A stretch of DNA of 30,184 bases from Gammaproteobacteria bacterium (GTDB taxonomy: Bacteria; Pseudomonadota; Gammaproteobacteria; Xanthomonadales; Xanthomonadaceae): assembly GCA_030431185.1 (NCBI GenBank), contig JAUIJO010000005.1, positions 1 to 30,184 of the forward strand. The letters are read 5' to 3'. Every line of letters starts with the position of its first letter. The stretch's first letter is position 1. Under the pieces are notes generated by a model. That model saw only the letters and a program-made list of their open reading frames with translations, ran no database searches and was not told the origin of the DNA. The position numbers were made by a program, and so were the translations under genes. This document shows positions 1-8,390 of the stretch, one piece after another.

Positions 1-2940
1 ACGTTCATCTCGCTGGCCGGCCGCTACATGGTGCTCATGCCCAATTCGCCGACCGCCGGCGGCGTGTCCCGCCGGATCGAGGGCGAGGACCGTGCCGAGC
101 TCAAGCGCGCGATGGACGCGCTGCAGATCCCCGACGACATGGGCGTGATCATCCGCACCGCCGGCGTCGGCCGCGATGCCGAAGAGCTGCAGTGGGACCT
201 GGACTACCTGATCAGCGTCTGGACGTCGATCACCGGCGCCGCGCTGAGCAAGCCCTCGCCGTTCCTGATCTACCAGGAATCGCGCCTGATCATCCGCGCC
301 CTGCGCGACTACATGCGCCCGGACATCGGCGAGATCCTCGTCGACACCGACGAGATGTACGCCGAGGCGCGCGAGTTCGTCGAGCAGGTCATGCCGCACA
401 ACCTGCGCAAGCTCAAGCACTACACCGACGACACGCCCCTCTTCAACCGCTTCCAGATCGAGTCCCAGATCGAGAGCGCCTACGAGCGCGAAGTGCGCCT
501 GCCCTCCGGTGGCGCGCTGGTGATCGACCAGACCGAGGCGCTGACCGCGGTCGACGTGAACTCGGCCCGCGCGACCAAGGGTGGCGACATCGAGGAGACC
601 GCGTTCAACACCAACCTCGAAGCCGCGGACGAAGTCGCCCGCCAGATGCGCCTGCGCGACCTCGGCGGCCTGGTGGTGATCGACTTCATCGACATGTCCT
701 CCAACCGCCACCAGCGCGAGGTCGAGAACCGCCTGGCCCAGGCGCTCAAGCAGGACCGCGCCCGCGTGCAGGTCGGCCGCATCTCGCGCTTCGGCCTGCT
801 CGAGATGAGCCGCCAGCGCCTGCGCCCGTCGCTCGGCGAGTCCAGCCAGATCGTCTGCCCGCGCTGTGAAGGCCACGGCCGCATGCGCAGCGTCGAGTCC
901 CTGTCCTTGTCGATCCTGCGCCTGGCCGAAGAGCATGCGATGAAGGACAACACCGGCCAGGTGCTGGTCCAGGCCCCGACCGAGATCGCGACCTTCCTGC
1001 TGAACGAGAAGCGCCGCGCGCTGAGCGAGATCGAACAGCGCCACGACGCGCCCATCGTCATCGTCGCCGACGAGCAACTGCAGACCCCGCATTTCGAAGT
1101 CACGCGCATCCGCGAGAACGAACTGGACGAGGAAAGCACCAAGCCGAGCTACCGTCGTGGCACGCCGCGCAAGCTGCCGACCCACGCGTTGACCAAGGCG
1201 CACCTCAACATCCCGGCGGCACCGGCGGTGACCAAGGTCAAGCCGACCCGCCCCGCGCCGCTGCGCGAGCCCGCTCCGGAAGTCGAGGAGGCGGCACCGG
1301 TCGCCGCGGCGGTCGTCGCCGCTCCGACGCATTCGGTCGGCGTGGTGGAGCGCATCCTGCGCTTCTTCCGTGGCGGCACCTCCGACGAAGCGCCCAAGCC
1401 GCAGAAGAAGTCCGACAACGCGGCCAAGCGCACCGACCGCGGTGGCGAGCGCGGCGAAGGCCGTGGCGAGTCCCGCGGCGGCAACCGTCGCGATGGCCGC
1501 GATGGCCGCAAGTCCTCCAATCGCCGCGACGACGCGCGGCGCGGCGGCGGACAGAAGGATGCCAGCCGCGAGGCCGCGAAGGGCAATGCGCCGGCACGCG
1601 AAGCCAAGCAGGAGGCCAAGGCCAGCGAAGCCAAGGGCGAGTCCCGCCAGGGCGAGGGACGCGCGCGTCGCTCCCGCGGCGGCCGCCAGGGCCGGCAGGA
1701 ATCCCAGGCCAACGAAACCGCGGAGAACCGGGTGAACGTGGCCGAGGCCGGCGAGACCGCCAGCAAGGCCAGGGACGCTGCGCCGGTCGCGACGGCCGCC
1801 GCCGCGACCGCGACCGCGGATACGGCCAACGAGTCGCCCCGTTCCAACGCCACCACCGCGCAGGAAGTTCCCGAAGCCACCACAGGCCAGGGCGATGCCC
1901 AGGGCGAAGCCCAGCAGAACGCCGGTGGCGCCAATCCCGGCCAGGACGGCAATGGCGAAGGCAATGCACGCCGTCGTCGTGGACGCCGCGGTGGACGTCG
2001 CCGTCGCCGCAGCGGTTCGGGCGAAGGTGAAGGCAACGACTCGGCCGAGAACAACGCATCCGCTTCCAATGACGACGACAATCCGGAGTCGGGCGCCCAT
2101 GCAGCGACCGCCGACAGTCAGCCCCGGGCACGCAAGTCCGAGCCGGCCGTCACGGCGACGAGCGACGCCTCGAGCGAGGCCGTGAACCCGTCGGCGGAGA
2201 CGCGGTCCGGGTCGCCTGCCACGCCCGCGCCTTCACAGGCGGCCGACGAAGCGCCGGCGGTCACGCTGGATGTCACGCGATCGCAGCCCGAGTTCGACTT
2301 CGACGACCTGCCCTCGCCTGCGACCCAGGCAACGGCCAGCGTGGAAGACGCCCGCCGCAGCGACCGCCAGGCGGACGGGGCGACGGACGCGAACGCGAAC
2401 TCCCGCTCGCACGAGGCTTCCACGGTAGACGCAGCTGCCCTGGCGCGGGAAGCGGCACCGACGCCGGTGGAGGCCCATGCCGGCGCCCCCGTCCCGGCGA
2501 CCGAACCCGCCAGCGAAGCCGCGCCGGCCGATGCGGTCGCGGGCGCCGTCGAACAGCCGGAACCGGTGGCGGCCAGGTCCGCGTCGCCGCGGGTGGAAGA
2601 AACGAAGGCTCCCGCCCCGGCTTCGGCCCCGGCCCCCGCCCCGGCCGAAGCCATCGCTGTCGTCGCCCCGGGCCTCGACGAAGGAGACGCCCCGGAGGCG
2701 ATGGTTCCCGCCCATGCATCGGCCGATGCCACCCCGGACGCCATGCAGGCACCCGCGGACATCGCCGCCGACGCCGTGACGCCTGCCACCGGGACGCCCA
2801 CGCCGACGCCCCGGACCGCCAGCCTGTTCGACGCGCCTGCCGCGCAGTCCCACGACAAGGTGGCGGAAGTCGCCGATGGCGAGACAGCGTCCGATGACGA
2901 GGCGGACGCCGAAAGCGACGCCGACAAGCGTCACGCCTGA
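1..2940 (+). CDS. rne: Ribonuclease E, 5'-truncated by the window edge
   Basis: Essential endoribonuclease for mRNA decay and rRNA/tRNA processing, and scaffold of the RNA degradosome at the inner membrane. The frame is open from base 1, so about 110 N-terminal residues (most of the S1 domain) lie outside the window if E. coli RNase E is the guide. Visible are the 5'-sensor/RNase H-like region, the DNase I-like catalytic part with the two metal-binding aspartates (in VDVNSARATKGG and VVIDFIDM), and the zinc-link motif CPRCEGHG. From about base 1200 onward the protein becomes a long disordered tail. It has an Arg/Gly-rich RNA-binding stretch (about 1430-1550), a second Arg-rich block (about 1966-2012), and then an Ala/Pro/Glu-rich stretch to the stop. 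The catalytic part is collinear with E. coli RNase E; the tail is not alignable by eye, as is usual in this family. Confidence 0.97.
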   Translation, partial: TFISLAGRYMVLMPNSPTAGGVSRRIEGEDRAELKRAMDALQIPDDMGVIIRTAGVGRDAEELQWDLDYLISVWTSITGAALSKPSPFLIYQESRLIIRALRDYMRPDIGEILVDTDEMYAEAREFVEQVMPHNLRKLKHYTDDTPLFNRFQIESQIESAYEREVRLPSGGALVIDQTEALTAVDVNSARATKGGDIEETAFNTNLEAADEVARQMRLRDLGGLVVIDFIDMSSNRHQREVENRLAQALKQDRARVQVGRISRFGLLEMSRQRLRPSLGESSQIVCPRCEGHGRMRSVESLSLSILRLAEEHAMKDNTGQVLVQAPTEIATFLLNEKRRALSEIEQRHDAPIVIVADEQLQTPHFEVTRIRENELDEESTKPSYRRGTPRKLPTHALTKAHLNIPAAPAVTKVKPTRPAPLREPAPEVEEAAPVAAAVVAAPTHSVGVVERILRFFRGGTSDEAPKPQKKSDNAAKRTDRGGERGEGRGESRGGNRRDGRDGRKSSNRRDDARRGGGQKDASREAAKGNAPAREAKQEAKASEAKGESRQGEGRARRSRGGRQGRQESQANETAENRVNVAEAGETASKARDAAPVATAAAATATADTANESPRSNATTAQEVPEATTGQGDAQGEAQQNAGGANPGQDGNGEGNARRRRGRRGGRRRRRSGSGEGEGNDSAENNASASNDDDNPESGAHAATADSQPRARKSEPAVTATSDASSEAVNPSAETRSGSPATPAPSQAADEAPAVTLDVTRSQPEFDFDDLPSPATQATASVEDARRSDRQADGATDANANSRSHEASTVDAAALAREAAPTPVEAHAGAPVPATEPASEAAPADAVAGAVEQPEPVAARSASPRVEETKAPAPASAPAPAPAEAIAVVAPGLDEGDAPEAMVPAHASADATPDAMQAPADIAADAVTPATGTPTPTPRTASLFDAPAAQSHDKVAEVADGETASDDEADAESDADKRHA

Positions 2941-2977
2941 GCCACGGGCCGGCTCGCCCGGCGCCCTGGCAGGTAAA

Positions 2978-3007
2978 GGAAAAGGCCGCCCCCGGGCGGC
3001 CTTTTCC
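2978..3007 (+). terminator. Intrinsic terminator of rne
   Basis: A near-perfect GC-rich inverted repeat starts 38 bases after the rne stop: GGAAAAGGCCGCCC pairs with GGGCGGCCTTTTCC. The A-run on the left arm and T-run on the right arm make it look bidirectional, although the T tract is only four bases long. Confidence 0.85.
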
Positions 3008-3166
3008 ATGCGTCTTCGCCTGATCCACCTGATCCGCCGGGACTGTCCGGGGTCATGTCATGGTCTTGGCCCGGGCGCTGGCGCTCCGGGCGTCGCGGCC
3101 CTCACGAACATGAGTCGAGCGAGGCCGCGGCACCGGGGCCCGGGTGCGTGGGCAGGCGTTGCCGGG

Positions 3167-3219
3167 GGCTCGAGGGGCCGCATCGAGACGGCGTCGGCAT
3201 CGATGCACCGCCTCGAGCC
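3167..3219. other. Nested two-stem inverted repeat between convergent genes
   Basis: In the 306-base gap between rne and the response regulator, GGCTCGAGG (3167-3175) is perfectly repeated inverted as CCTCGAGCC (3211-3219). Inside it, GCATCGA (3180-3186) pairs with TCGATGC (3200-3206) around a 13-base loop. The two stems are separated by four bases on each side. There is no T tract. No credible coding frame or tRNA-like structure was seen in the rest of this gap. It may be a structured 3' end, a small RNA or a DNA-binding site. Confidence 0.5.
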
Positions 3220-3231
3220 GCCTGGGCGCCT

Positions 3232-3245
3232 CCACGCCTCCGTGG
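3232..3245 (-). terminator. Small hairpin just downstream of the response regulator
   Basis: CCACG and CGTGG form a 5-bp stem with a four-base loop, ending two bases past the response-regulator stop codon. It lacks a U-run, so it is at best a weak or processed 3' end. Confidence 0.25.
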
Positions 3246-3246
3246 A

Positions 3247-3891
3247 TCATCCCAGTTTGGCCGGATCGCTCAATCCATGACGATCGGCCAGGCGCGCCAG
3301 TGCGATCGCATCCTCGACGCCGAGCTTCGCGAACAGCCGCCGCTTGTGCGTACTGACGGTCTTCGGACTCAGGCTGAGGCGGCGCGAGATCTCCTCCTGC
3401 CGCCGGCCCTGGACCAGCAGCATCGCGACCTCCAGCTCGCGCGGCGACAGCGACTCGAACGGCGAGGCGTTGCCATCGATGCTGGAGAACGCCAGGTGCT
3501 GGGCGACGCTGCTGGCCAGGTAGCGCTTGCCGCGGTGGACGTCGCGGATCGCGTTGAGCAGCTCGGTCGCCTCGCCGCCCTTCCCCACGTAGCCACTGGC
3601 TCCACTGTCGAGCAGGCGTCGCGGCATCGGCCCGTCCTCCAGCACGGACACGATGATCACCCGGGGGCCGTCTGCGCGGACGATGCGCTCGGTGACTTCC
3701 AGGCCGCTCATTCCCGGCAAGTGCAGGTCGCACAGCACCACGTCGGGCTTCAGTCGGCGGATCTCCGGCAGGCCTGCATCGCCGCTCTCGCTCTCGCCGA
3801 CGACCTCGATGTCGGTCTCCCCCGACAGGATCATGCGCATGCCGGCACGGACGAGCGCGTGGTCGTCGATCAGGTAAACGCGGATCGTCAT
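3247..3891 (-). CDS. gacA: GacA/UvrY-type LuxR-family response regulator
   Basis: Cytoplasmic two-component transcription factor of 214 residues. The N-terminal receiver domain (about 1-120) has the acidic pair D9-D10, the phospho-acceptor D55 in LCDLHLPG and the lysine in GYVGKGG. A LuxR-type helix-turn-helix (about 148-205) carries LSPRELEVAMLLVQG and the recognition-helix pattern LSPKTVSTHKRR. Length and architecture match GacA/UvrY/SirA, which in other gammaproteobacteria answers to a GacS/BarA hybrid kinase and drives CsrA-sequestering small RNAs. No kinase gene is adjacent, as is common for this orphan-type regulator. An AGGTGG seven bases before the ATG supports the start. Assignment to GacA rather than another NarL-family member is by resemblance. 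Confidence 0.85.
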   Translation of the reverse strand: MTIRVYLIDDHALVRAGMRMILSGETDIEVVGESESGDAGLPEIRRLKPDVVLCDLHLPGMSGLEVTERIVRADGPRVIIVSVLEDGPMPRRLLDSGASGYVGKGGEATELLNAIRDVHRGKRYLASSVAQHLAFSSIDGNASPFESLSPRELEVAMLLVQGRRQEEISRRLSLSPKTVSTHKRRLFAKLGVEDAIALARLADRHGLSDPAKLG

Positions 3892-4036
3892 CCCTGTACC
3901 ACCTGCCTTGCGGCATTTCCATGACTCCGCGGGAGGCTACGCGCTGCCCCTTGGCCACGCAAGCGCGTGACGCCTGGCCTACGCGCCGATGCGGGGACTG
4001 CGGCACACTGCGGCCTCACCACCAGGGAAACGCCGC

Positions 4037-4936
4037 ATGTCGATACGCAACGCCATCCTCGCCCTCTCCGGCCTGCTGCTCGCGGCGTGCGCGCACGTGC
4101 CACCGGACATGCCGCCCCCCGCCCCCGGCGGCGCTGCGCACGACTGGCGCGAAACCGTCGCCGGGATCGCCTCGGCCGACATGGGCGACGGCCGACGCCA
4201 CGCGGTCGAACAGGGCCTGTCCGCGATCGGACTGGACTGGAAGGCCGCGCCGTTCGTGCGCGACGACGACCGTGGCGCCAACCTGCTGGCGCCGGTCGCT
4301 GGCGACGCCGATGCGCCGCTGCTGCTCTTGGGGGCGCACTTCGATCGCGTGGACACCGGCCAGGGCGCCACAGACAACGCCAGCGGCACCGCCGTCGTGC
4401 TGACCCTGGCCGAACGCCTTCGCGAAAGGCCCTTGGCGCACCACCGCGTCGCCGTCGCCCTGTGGGACCTCGAAGAACGCGGTCTGGTCGGGGCCCATGC
4501 CTATGTCGAACAGGGGCGCGAGCAGCCTGCGCTGTACGTGAACTTCGACGTGTTCGGCTGGGGCGACACGATCTGGATGATGAGCCCGACGCCCGATGCC
4601 GGCATCGCGACAGCCACGCGCGCGAGCGCGGATGCCGCGGGCATCGGACTGTCGGTCGGCGACCAGTATCCGCCCACGGACCACCTGGCCTTCCTCAAGG
4701 CCGGATGGCCTGCCGTCTCCTACTCGCTGGTCGGCGCGGCCGAGATCGACGGCATCCTGTCGATGTACGCAGGCAAGCCGCCGGCGACCGCGCCCCGGGT
4801 GATGGAGGTCATCCACAGCGAGCACGACACCGTCGAGAAGGTCGACGCCGAGTCCGCCGTGCGTGCGATCGACGCGATCGAGGATGCGTTGCGTCGGTGG
4901 GACGCCATGGGCGTCGAGGGCGTCAAGGACGCCTGA
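4037..4936 (+). CDS. M28-family zinc aminopeptidase, predicted lipoprotein
   Basis: Predicted secreted or outer-membrane-anchored metallo-aminopeptidase of 299 residues. The ATG at 4037 is preferred over the upstream in-frame start at 3989. It gives a clean lipoprotein signal, a hydrophobic stretch ending in lipobox LAAC (Cys18), and has AGGGA seven bases upstream. The M28 ligand set is visible: His in GAHFD, Asp in TDNASG (the bridging ligand), the Glu pair in LEERG (catalytic base and ligand), Asp in FDVFG, and the late His in SEHDTVEK. The substrate is unknown; related enzymes remove N-terminal residues from peptides in the periplasm. It is divergent from the response regulator and convergent with the feo operon, so it is probably transcribed alone. 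Confidence 0.85.
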   Translation: MSIRNAILALSGLLLAACAHVPPDMPPPAPGGAAHDWRETVAGIASADMGDGRRHAVEQGLSAIGLDWKAAPFVRDDDRGANLLAPVAGDADAPLLLLGAHFDRVDTGQGATDNASGTAVVLTLAERLRERPLAHHRVAVALWDLEERGLVGAHAYVEQGREQPALYVNFDVFGWGDTIWMMSPTPDAGIATATRASADAAGIGLSVGDQYPPTDHLAFLKAGWPAVSYSLVGAAEIDGILSMYAGKPPATAPRVMEVIHSEHDTVEKVDAESAVRAIDAIEDALRRWDAMGVEGVKDA

Positions 4937-4942
4937 GGCGGC

Positions 4943-4956
4943 GCCTCCCTGGAGGC
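4943..4956. terminator. Short hairpin between convergent genes
   Basis: GCCTCC and GGAGGC are inverted repeats in the 27-base gap between the stops of the M28 peptidase and the feoB-linked small gene. There is no T tract. A possible weak bidirectional terminator. Confidence 0.3.
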
Positions 4957-4963
4957 TGGGTGC

Positions 4964-5227
4964 TCAGTGGCGGTGCGGCGCCGTGTCGGCGGGACCGCAG
5001 CCATCGCAGCCGCCGCAGCTGGAAGCATCGCCCGCGATCGGGGCCGGCGCGATCCAGCGCCCCAGCCCCGCGAGCCAGCGAGGACGCCCCGCGCGCAGCA
5101 ACGGAAGCGCGCAGGCGATGCGCAAGCGGCGCATGGGGCCGGGCAATTGCCGGTTCAGCACATGGACCGCGCTGGCCAGTACCGCCAGCGCGATCAGCAC
5201 GTACTGCACGAGCAGGGATGCGTCCAT
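4964..5227 (-). CDS. Small Cys-rich membrane protein of the feo operon (DUF6587/FeoB-associated type)
   Basis: An 87-residue protein whose ATG overlaps the feoB stop by one base (TGATG), so it is almost certainly co-translated. It has one N-terminal membrane helix (about residues 5-23), a basic central part and a Cys-rich C-terminus with SSCGGCDGCG followed by a His-containing end. This resembles the FeoB-associated Cys-rich proteins of other bacteria in design (one helix plus CxxC-type cysteines), and I believe it matches the family called DUF6587. Its role is not established. Context suggests it assists FeoB, for example by handing on or sensing ferrous iron, possibly in place of FeoC, which is not found here. 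The longer frame from 5389 is rejected because it lies within feoB. Confidence 0.75.
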   Translation of the reverse strand: MDASLLVQYVLIALAVLASAVHVLNRQLPGPMRRLRIACALPLLRAGRPRWLAGLGRWIAPAPIAGDASSCGGCDGCGPADTAPHRH

Positions 5228-7095
5228 CAACCCGCCCCCAGGGCGACGGCGACCTGGTAGGTGGCGAACGACGCCAGGTAGGCCAGGCCGAACAGGTAAC
5301 CGGTGCTGATCGCGACCTGCTTCCACGAACCCGTCTCGCGCTTGATCGTGGCCAGGGTCGAGATGCACTGCGGCGCATAGATGAACCACACCAGCAGCGA
5401 CAGCGCGGTCGCCAGCGACCAGCTGTCGCTGATGATGGGCGTCAACGCCTGCGTCGCGGCGTCGTCGTCGACCGCGGACAGCGCGTACACGGTGGCCAGG
5501 GACGACACCGCCACCTCGCGCGCGGCCATGCCCGGGATCAGCGCGATGCAGATCTGCCAGTTGAACCCAAGCGGTGCGAAGACCGCGGTCATCGCATGGC
5601 CGATCCGTCCCGCCAGGCTGTAGTCGATCGCCGGACCGGTGGCACCTTCAGGGGCGCCCGGGAAACTCAGCAGGAACCACAGCAGGACGGTGAGGGCCAG
5701 GATGATCCCGCCCACCCGGCGCAGGAAGATCCAGGCGCGCTCCCACAGGCCGATCAACAGGTCGCGCGGATGCGGGATGCGATAGGACGGCAGTTCCAGC
5801 ATCAATGCGTGCTCGCTCTTGTCGCGACGCCACTTCTTCATCACCCAGGACACGACCAGGGCACTGAAGATGCCGGCCATGTACAGCGCGAACAGCACCA
5901 GGCCCTGCAGGTTGAACCAGCCGACTTCCCGTGCGGGGATGAAGGCACCGATCAGCAATGCGTAGACCGGCAGCCGCGCCGAGCAGGTCATCAGCGGCGC
6001 GACCATGATCGTGGCGAGGCGGTCGCGGGGATCCTGGATCGAGCGGGTCGCCATGATGCCGGGGATCGCGCAGGCGAAGCTGGACAGCAGGGGGATGAAA
6101 GACCGCCCGGACAGTCCGGCCGACGCCATCAGCCGGTCCAGCAGGAACGCCGCGCGCGGGAGGTAGCCGGATTCCTCGAGCGCCAGGATGAAGGCGAACA
6201 GGATCAGGATCTGCGGCAGGAAGACGACGACGCCGCCCAGCCCGGCGATGATGCCGTCGGCCAGCAGGCTGGTCGCCGGACCTTCGGGAAAGGTCTCGCT
6301 CACCCAGGCCGCCAGTGCGCCGGTGCCCGCATCGATCACGTCCATGACCGGCGTTGCCCAGGCATAGACCGCCTGGAATATCAGGAACATCACCGTGGCC
6401 AGCGCCAGCAGGCCGACCACCGGATGCAGCAGCCAACGGTCGAGCGCGTCGTCGATCGTCGCCGTGCGCCGGGGCATGCTCACCGCGAGCGCCAGCAGGC
6501 GCCGGGTCTCGGCATGCAGGGCGTCGGCGTCGTCCGCCGCGCCCTCGGCCATGCGTCGTTTCGGCGGCTGGGCGGCGGCACTCATGCCGTCGAGCCGGGC
6601 CACCAGTTCGCGCGCGCCGTCGCGGCGCACCGCCACGGTCGGCACGACGGGGACGCCCAGCTCGCGCTCGAGCGCCTGCAGGTCGACGTGGATGCCGCGG
6701 CGCTCGGCCGCGTCCATCATGTTGACCGCCAGCACCATCGGCTTGCCCAGCTCGCGCACTTCCAGGGCGAAACGCAGGTGCAGGCGCAGGTTGGTGGCAT
6801 CGACCACGCAGACGACCACGTCCGGGGCCGGTTCGCCCGGGTAGAAGCCACGGCAGACATCGCGGGTGACCGCCTCGTCGAGGCTGGCGGCATGGAAGCT
6901 GTAGGCACCCGGCAGGTCGAGCACGGCGTAGCGTCGGCCGGAGGGTGCGTGGAAACCGCCCTCCTTGCGCTCCACGGTCACGCCGGTGTAGTTGGCGACC
7001 TTCTGCCGGCTGCCCGTGAGCTGGTTGAACAGCGCCGTCTTGCCGCAGTTGGGGTTGCCGACCAGGGCCAGGCGCAGGGGAACGGCATCGCTCAT
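5227..7095 (-). CDS. feoB: Ferrous iron transporter FeoB
   Basis: Inner-membrane Fe2+ transporter with a cytosolic G-protein domain, 622 residues. The G domain has G1 GNPNCGKT (13-20), the TGVTVE switch I segment, G3 DLPG and G4 NMMD, followed by a helical insert. The membrane part, about residues 210-620, includes the two Gate regions with conserved cysteines (for example FACAIPGIMATR and MTCSARLPVYALLIGAF). It is shorter than E. coli FeoB (773 residues), mainly in the linker and C-terminus. Its ATG overlaps the feoA stop by four bases (ATGA), and the small Cys-rich gene overlaps its own stop. Confidence 0.97.
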   Translation of the reverse strand: MSDAVPLRLALVGNPNCGKTALFNQLTGSRQKVANYTGVTVERKEGGFHAPSGRRYAVLDLPGAYSFHAASLDEAVTRDVCRGFYPGEPAPDVVVCVVDATNLRLHLRFALEVRELGKPMVLAVNMMDAAERRGIHVDLQALERELGVPVVPTVAVRRDGARELVARLDGMSAAAQPPKRRMAEGAADDADALHAETRRLLALAVSMPRRTATIDDALDRWLLHPVVGLLALATVMFLIFQAVYAWATPVMDVIDAGTGALAAWVSETFPEGPATSLLADGIIAGLGGVVVFLPQILILFAFILALEESGYLPRAAFLLDRLMASAGLSGRSFIPLLSSFACAIPGIMATRSIQDPRDRLATIMVAPLMTCSARLPVYALLIGAFIPAREVGWFNLQGLVLFALYMAGIFSALVVSWVMKKWRRDKSEHALMLELPSYRIPHPRDLLIGLWERAWIFLRRVGGIILALTVLLWFLLSFPGAPEGATGPAIDYSLAGRIGHAMTAVFAPLGFNWQICIALIPGMAAREVAVSSLATVYALSAVDDDAATQALTPIISDSWSLATALSLLVWFIYAPQCISTLATIKRETGSWKQVAISTGYLFGLAYLASFATYQVAVALGAG

Positions 7096-7346
7096 GCCGC
7101 TTCTCCGACGGCCTGGGCGCTCACTTCCACGCGCGCGGCTTCGCTCCGCCTGAGGGCGAAGCGCGTGTAGCCGACCTGCACCAGCAGGGGCTCGGCGGAA
7201 AAGGGCCCCGCCGCCATGATCTCGACGCGCTCGCCGGCCACGAAGCCCAGCTCGCGGAGGCGGCGGGCGATGGCGTCGTTGGGGAGGGCGTCCTTCACGC
7301 CTTCGACCACGGCCACCGTGCGGCGCGGCAATTCAGACAGCTTCAA
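7092..7346 (-). CDS. feoA: Ferrous iron transport accessory protein FeoA
   Basis: An 84-residue SH3-like cytosolic partner of FeoB. I choose a TTG start at 7346. The family's N-terminus (LKLSELPRR) begins there, an AGG lies seven bases upstream, and the nearest upstream ATG (7502) would run through the promoter and Fur box and into the opposite gene's start. FeoA hallmarks include ARRLRELGFVAGERVEI and GYTRFALRRSEAARVEV. It overlaps feoB by ATGA. The non-ATG start may keep its translation modest. Confidence 0.92.
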   Translation of the reverse strand: MKLSELPRRTVAVVEGVKDALPNDAIARRLRELGFVAGERVEIMAAGPFSAEPLLVQVGYTRFALRRSEAARVEVSAQAVGEAA

Positions 7347-7363
7347 ATGAGCACCTGGGAGCA

Positions 7364-7382
7364 AATACGAATTGTTCTCAAT
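7364..7382 (-). promoter_or_regulatory. Fur box upstream of feoA
   Basis: Read on the minus strand, ATTGAGAACAATTCGTATT matches 15 of 19 positions of the classic Fur operator AATGAGAATAATTCTCATT. It lies 17 bases before the feoA start in an AT-rich island within GC-rich DNA, and it abuts a possible -10 box TATTAT (7381-7386). This placement fits iron-dependent repression of feoAB. The match was counted by hand. Confidence 0.75.
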
Positions 7383-7492
7383 AATAGCATCCGCGGGACG
7401 TTTGCGAGTGCCCCGCCGCCGCCCGGGATCGTGCCCCGTCTGGCCTCCGGCTATCATGAAGGGCTCACGGACACGACGAGTATGGTGCGCGG

Positions 7493-8272
7493 ATGAACCC
7501 ACCCCTGCTGACCCGGCTCGAGGGACCGGTCGCCCGACTGAAGCTGAACCGCCCGGCGCTCCACAATGCCTTCGATGCCGGGCTGATCGCCGCCTTGACC
7601 GATGCGCTGGAGGGGCTGGGCCGCGACGAGGCGGTCCGGGTGGTGGTGGTGGAGGCCGAAGGCGCGTCGTTCTCGGCGGGCGCCGACCTCAACTGGATGC
7701 GCGGCATGGCCGCCGCCAGCGAGGCCGAGAACCGCGAGGACTCGCTCGCCCTTGCCCGCCTGATGCGGACCCTGGACGAATTGCCCAAGCCCACCCTCGC
7801 CCGCGTCCATGGCGCCGCGTTTGGCGGTGGCGTCGGCCTGGTCGCCTGTTGCGACATCGCCATTGGTGCGCGCGGGGCGAAGTTCGGTCTCACCGAGAGC
7901 CGGCTGGGCCTGCTGCCCGCGGTAATCTCGCCGTACGTGGTCGAGGCCATCGGCGCACGCGAGGCCCGACGCTGGTTCGCCACGGCCGAGATCTTCGATG
8001 CCGGCGTGGCCGCCCGGATCGGCCTGTTGCATGAGGTGGTCGAACCCGACGCACTCGACGATGCCGTCGAGCGCCAGGTGGCGCTGCTGCTCAAGGCCGG
8101 CCCGGTCGCCTCCGCTTCGGCGAAGGCCCTGGTCCGCCAGGTGGCCTCGCATGCCGACCGCGACCGGCATGATGCCGACAACGCCGCCCTGATCGCCCGC
8201 CTGCGGGTCTCGCCGGAGGGCCAGGAAGGGCTCTCGGCGTTCCTCGACAAGCGCAGCCCCGGGTGGTCGTGA
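7493..8272 (+). CDS. liuC: Enoyl-CoA hydratase family, probable methylglutaconyl-CoA hydratase
   Basis: Crotonase-fold enzyme of 259 residues that probably hydrates 3-methylglutaconyl-CoA to HMG-CoA in leucine/isovalerate breakdown. It shows the crotonase oxyanion-hole segments SAGADLNWM and HGAAFGGGVGLVACCDIAIG and the following FGLTESRLGLLPA helix with the catalytic Glu. The fold alone does not fix the substrate. The specific call comes from the downstream liuD and liuE genes on the same strand. The ATG has only a weak ribosome site, and no in-frame alternative start lies just upstream. It is divergent from the feo operon across a 146-base gap. Confidence 0.88.
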   Translation: MNPPLLTRLEGPVARLKLNRPALHNAFDAGLIAALTDALEGLGRDEAVRVVVVEAEGASFSAGADLNWMRGMAAASEAENREDSLALARLMRTLDELPKPTLARVHGAAFGGGVGLVACCDIAIGARGAKFGLTESRLGLLPAVISPYVVEAIGAREARRWFATAEIFDAGVAARIGLLHEVVEPDALDDAVERQVALLLKAGPVASASAKALVRQVASHADRDRHDADNAALIARLRVSPEGQEGLSAFLDKRSPGWS

Positions 8273-8390
8273 GCCGACCCCTGCTTCGACACGACGCCGA
8301 CGACCGCGTGGCCGCCCGCGATACCCGCGCCACCGCTTCCCCTTCCCGCGACCCCCGGGTGCCCCGCCCCCCAAAAGAAGAGTCCGCCTG

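Noticed and set aside
1430..2012. The Arg/Gly-rich part of RNase E considered as a separate gene or a frameshifted end
   Set aside because: The frame stays open and continuous with the catalytic part, and such tails are normal for RNase E.
3967..7170. A 1067-codon frame on the plus strand opposite feoB
   Set aside because: Composition is Arg/Gln/His-rich and typical of antisense shadows in high-GC DNA. feoB on the other strand has clear motifs.
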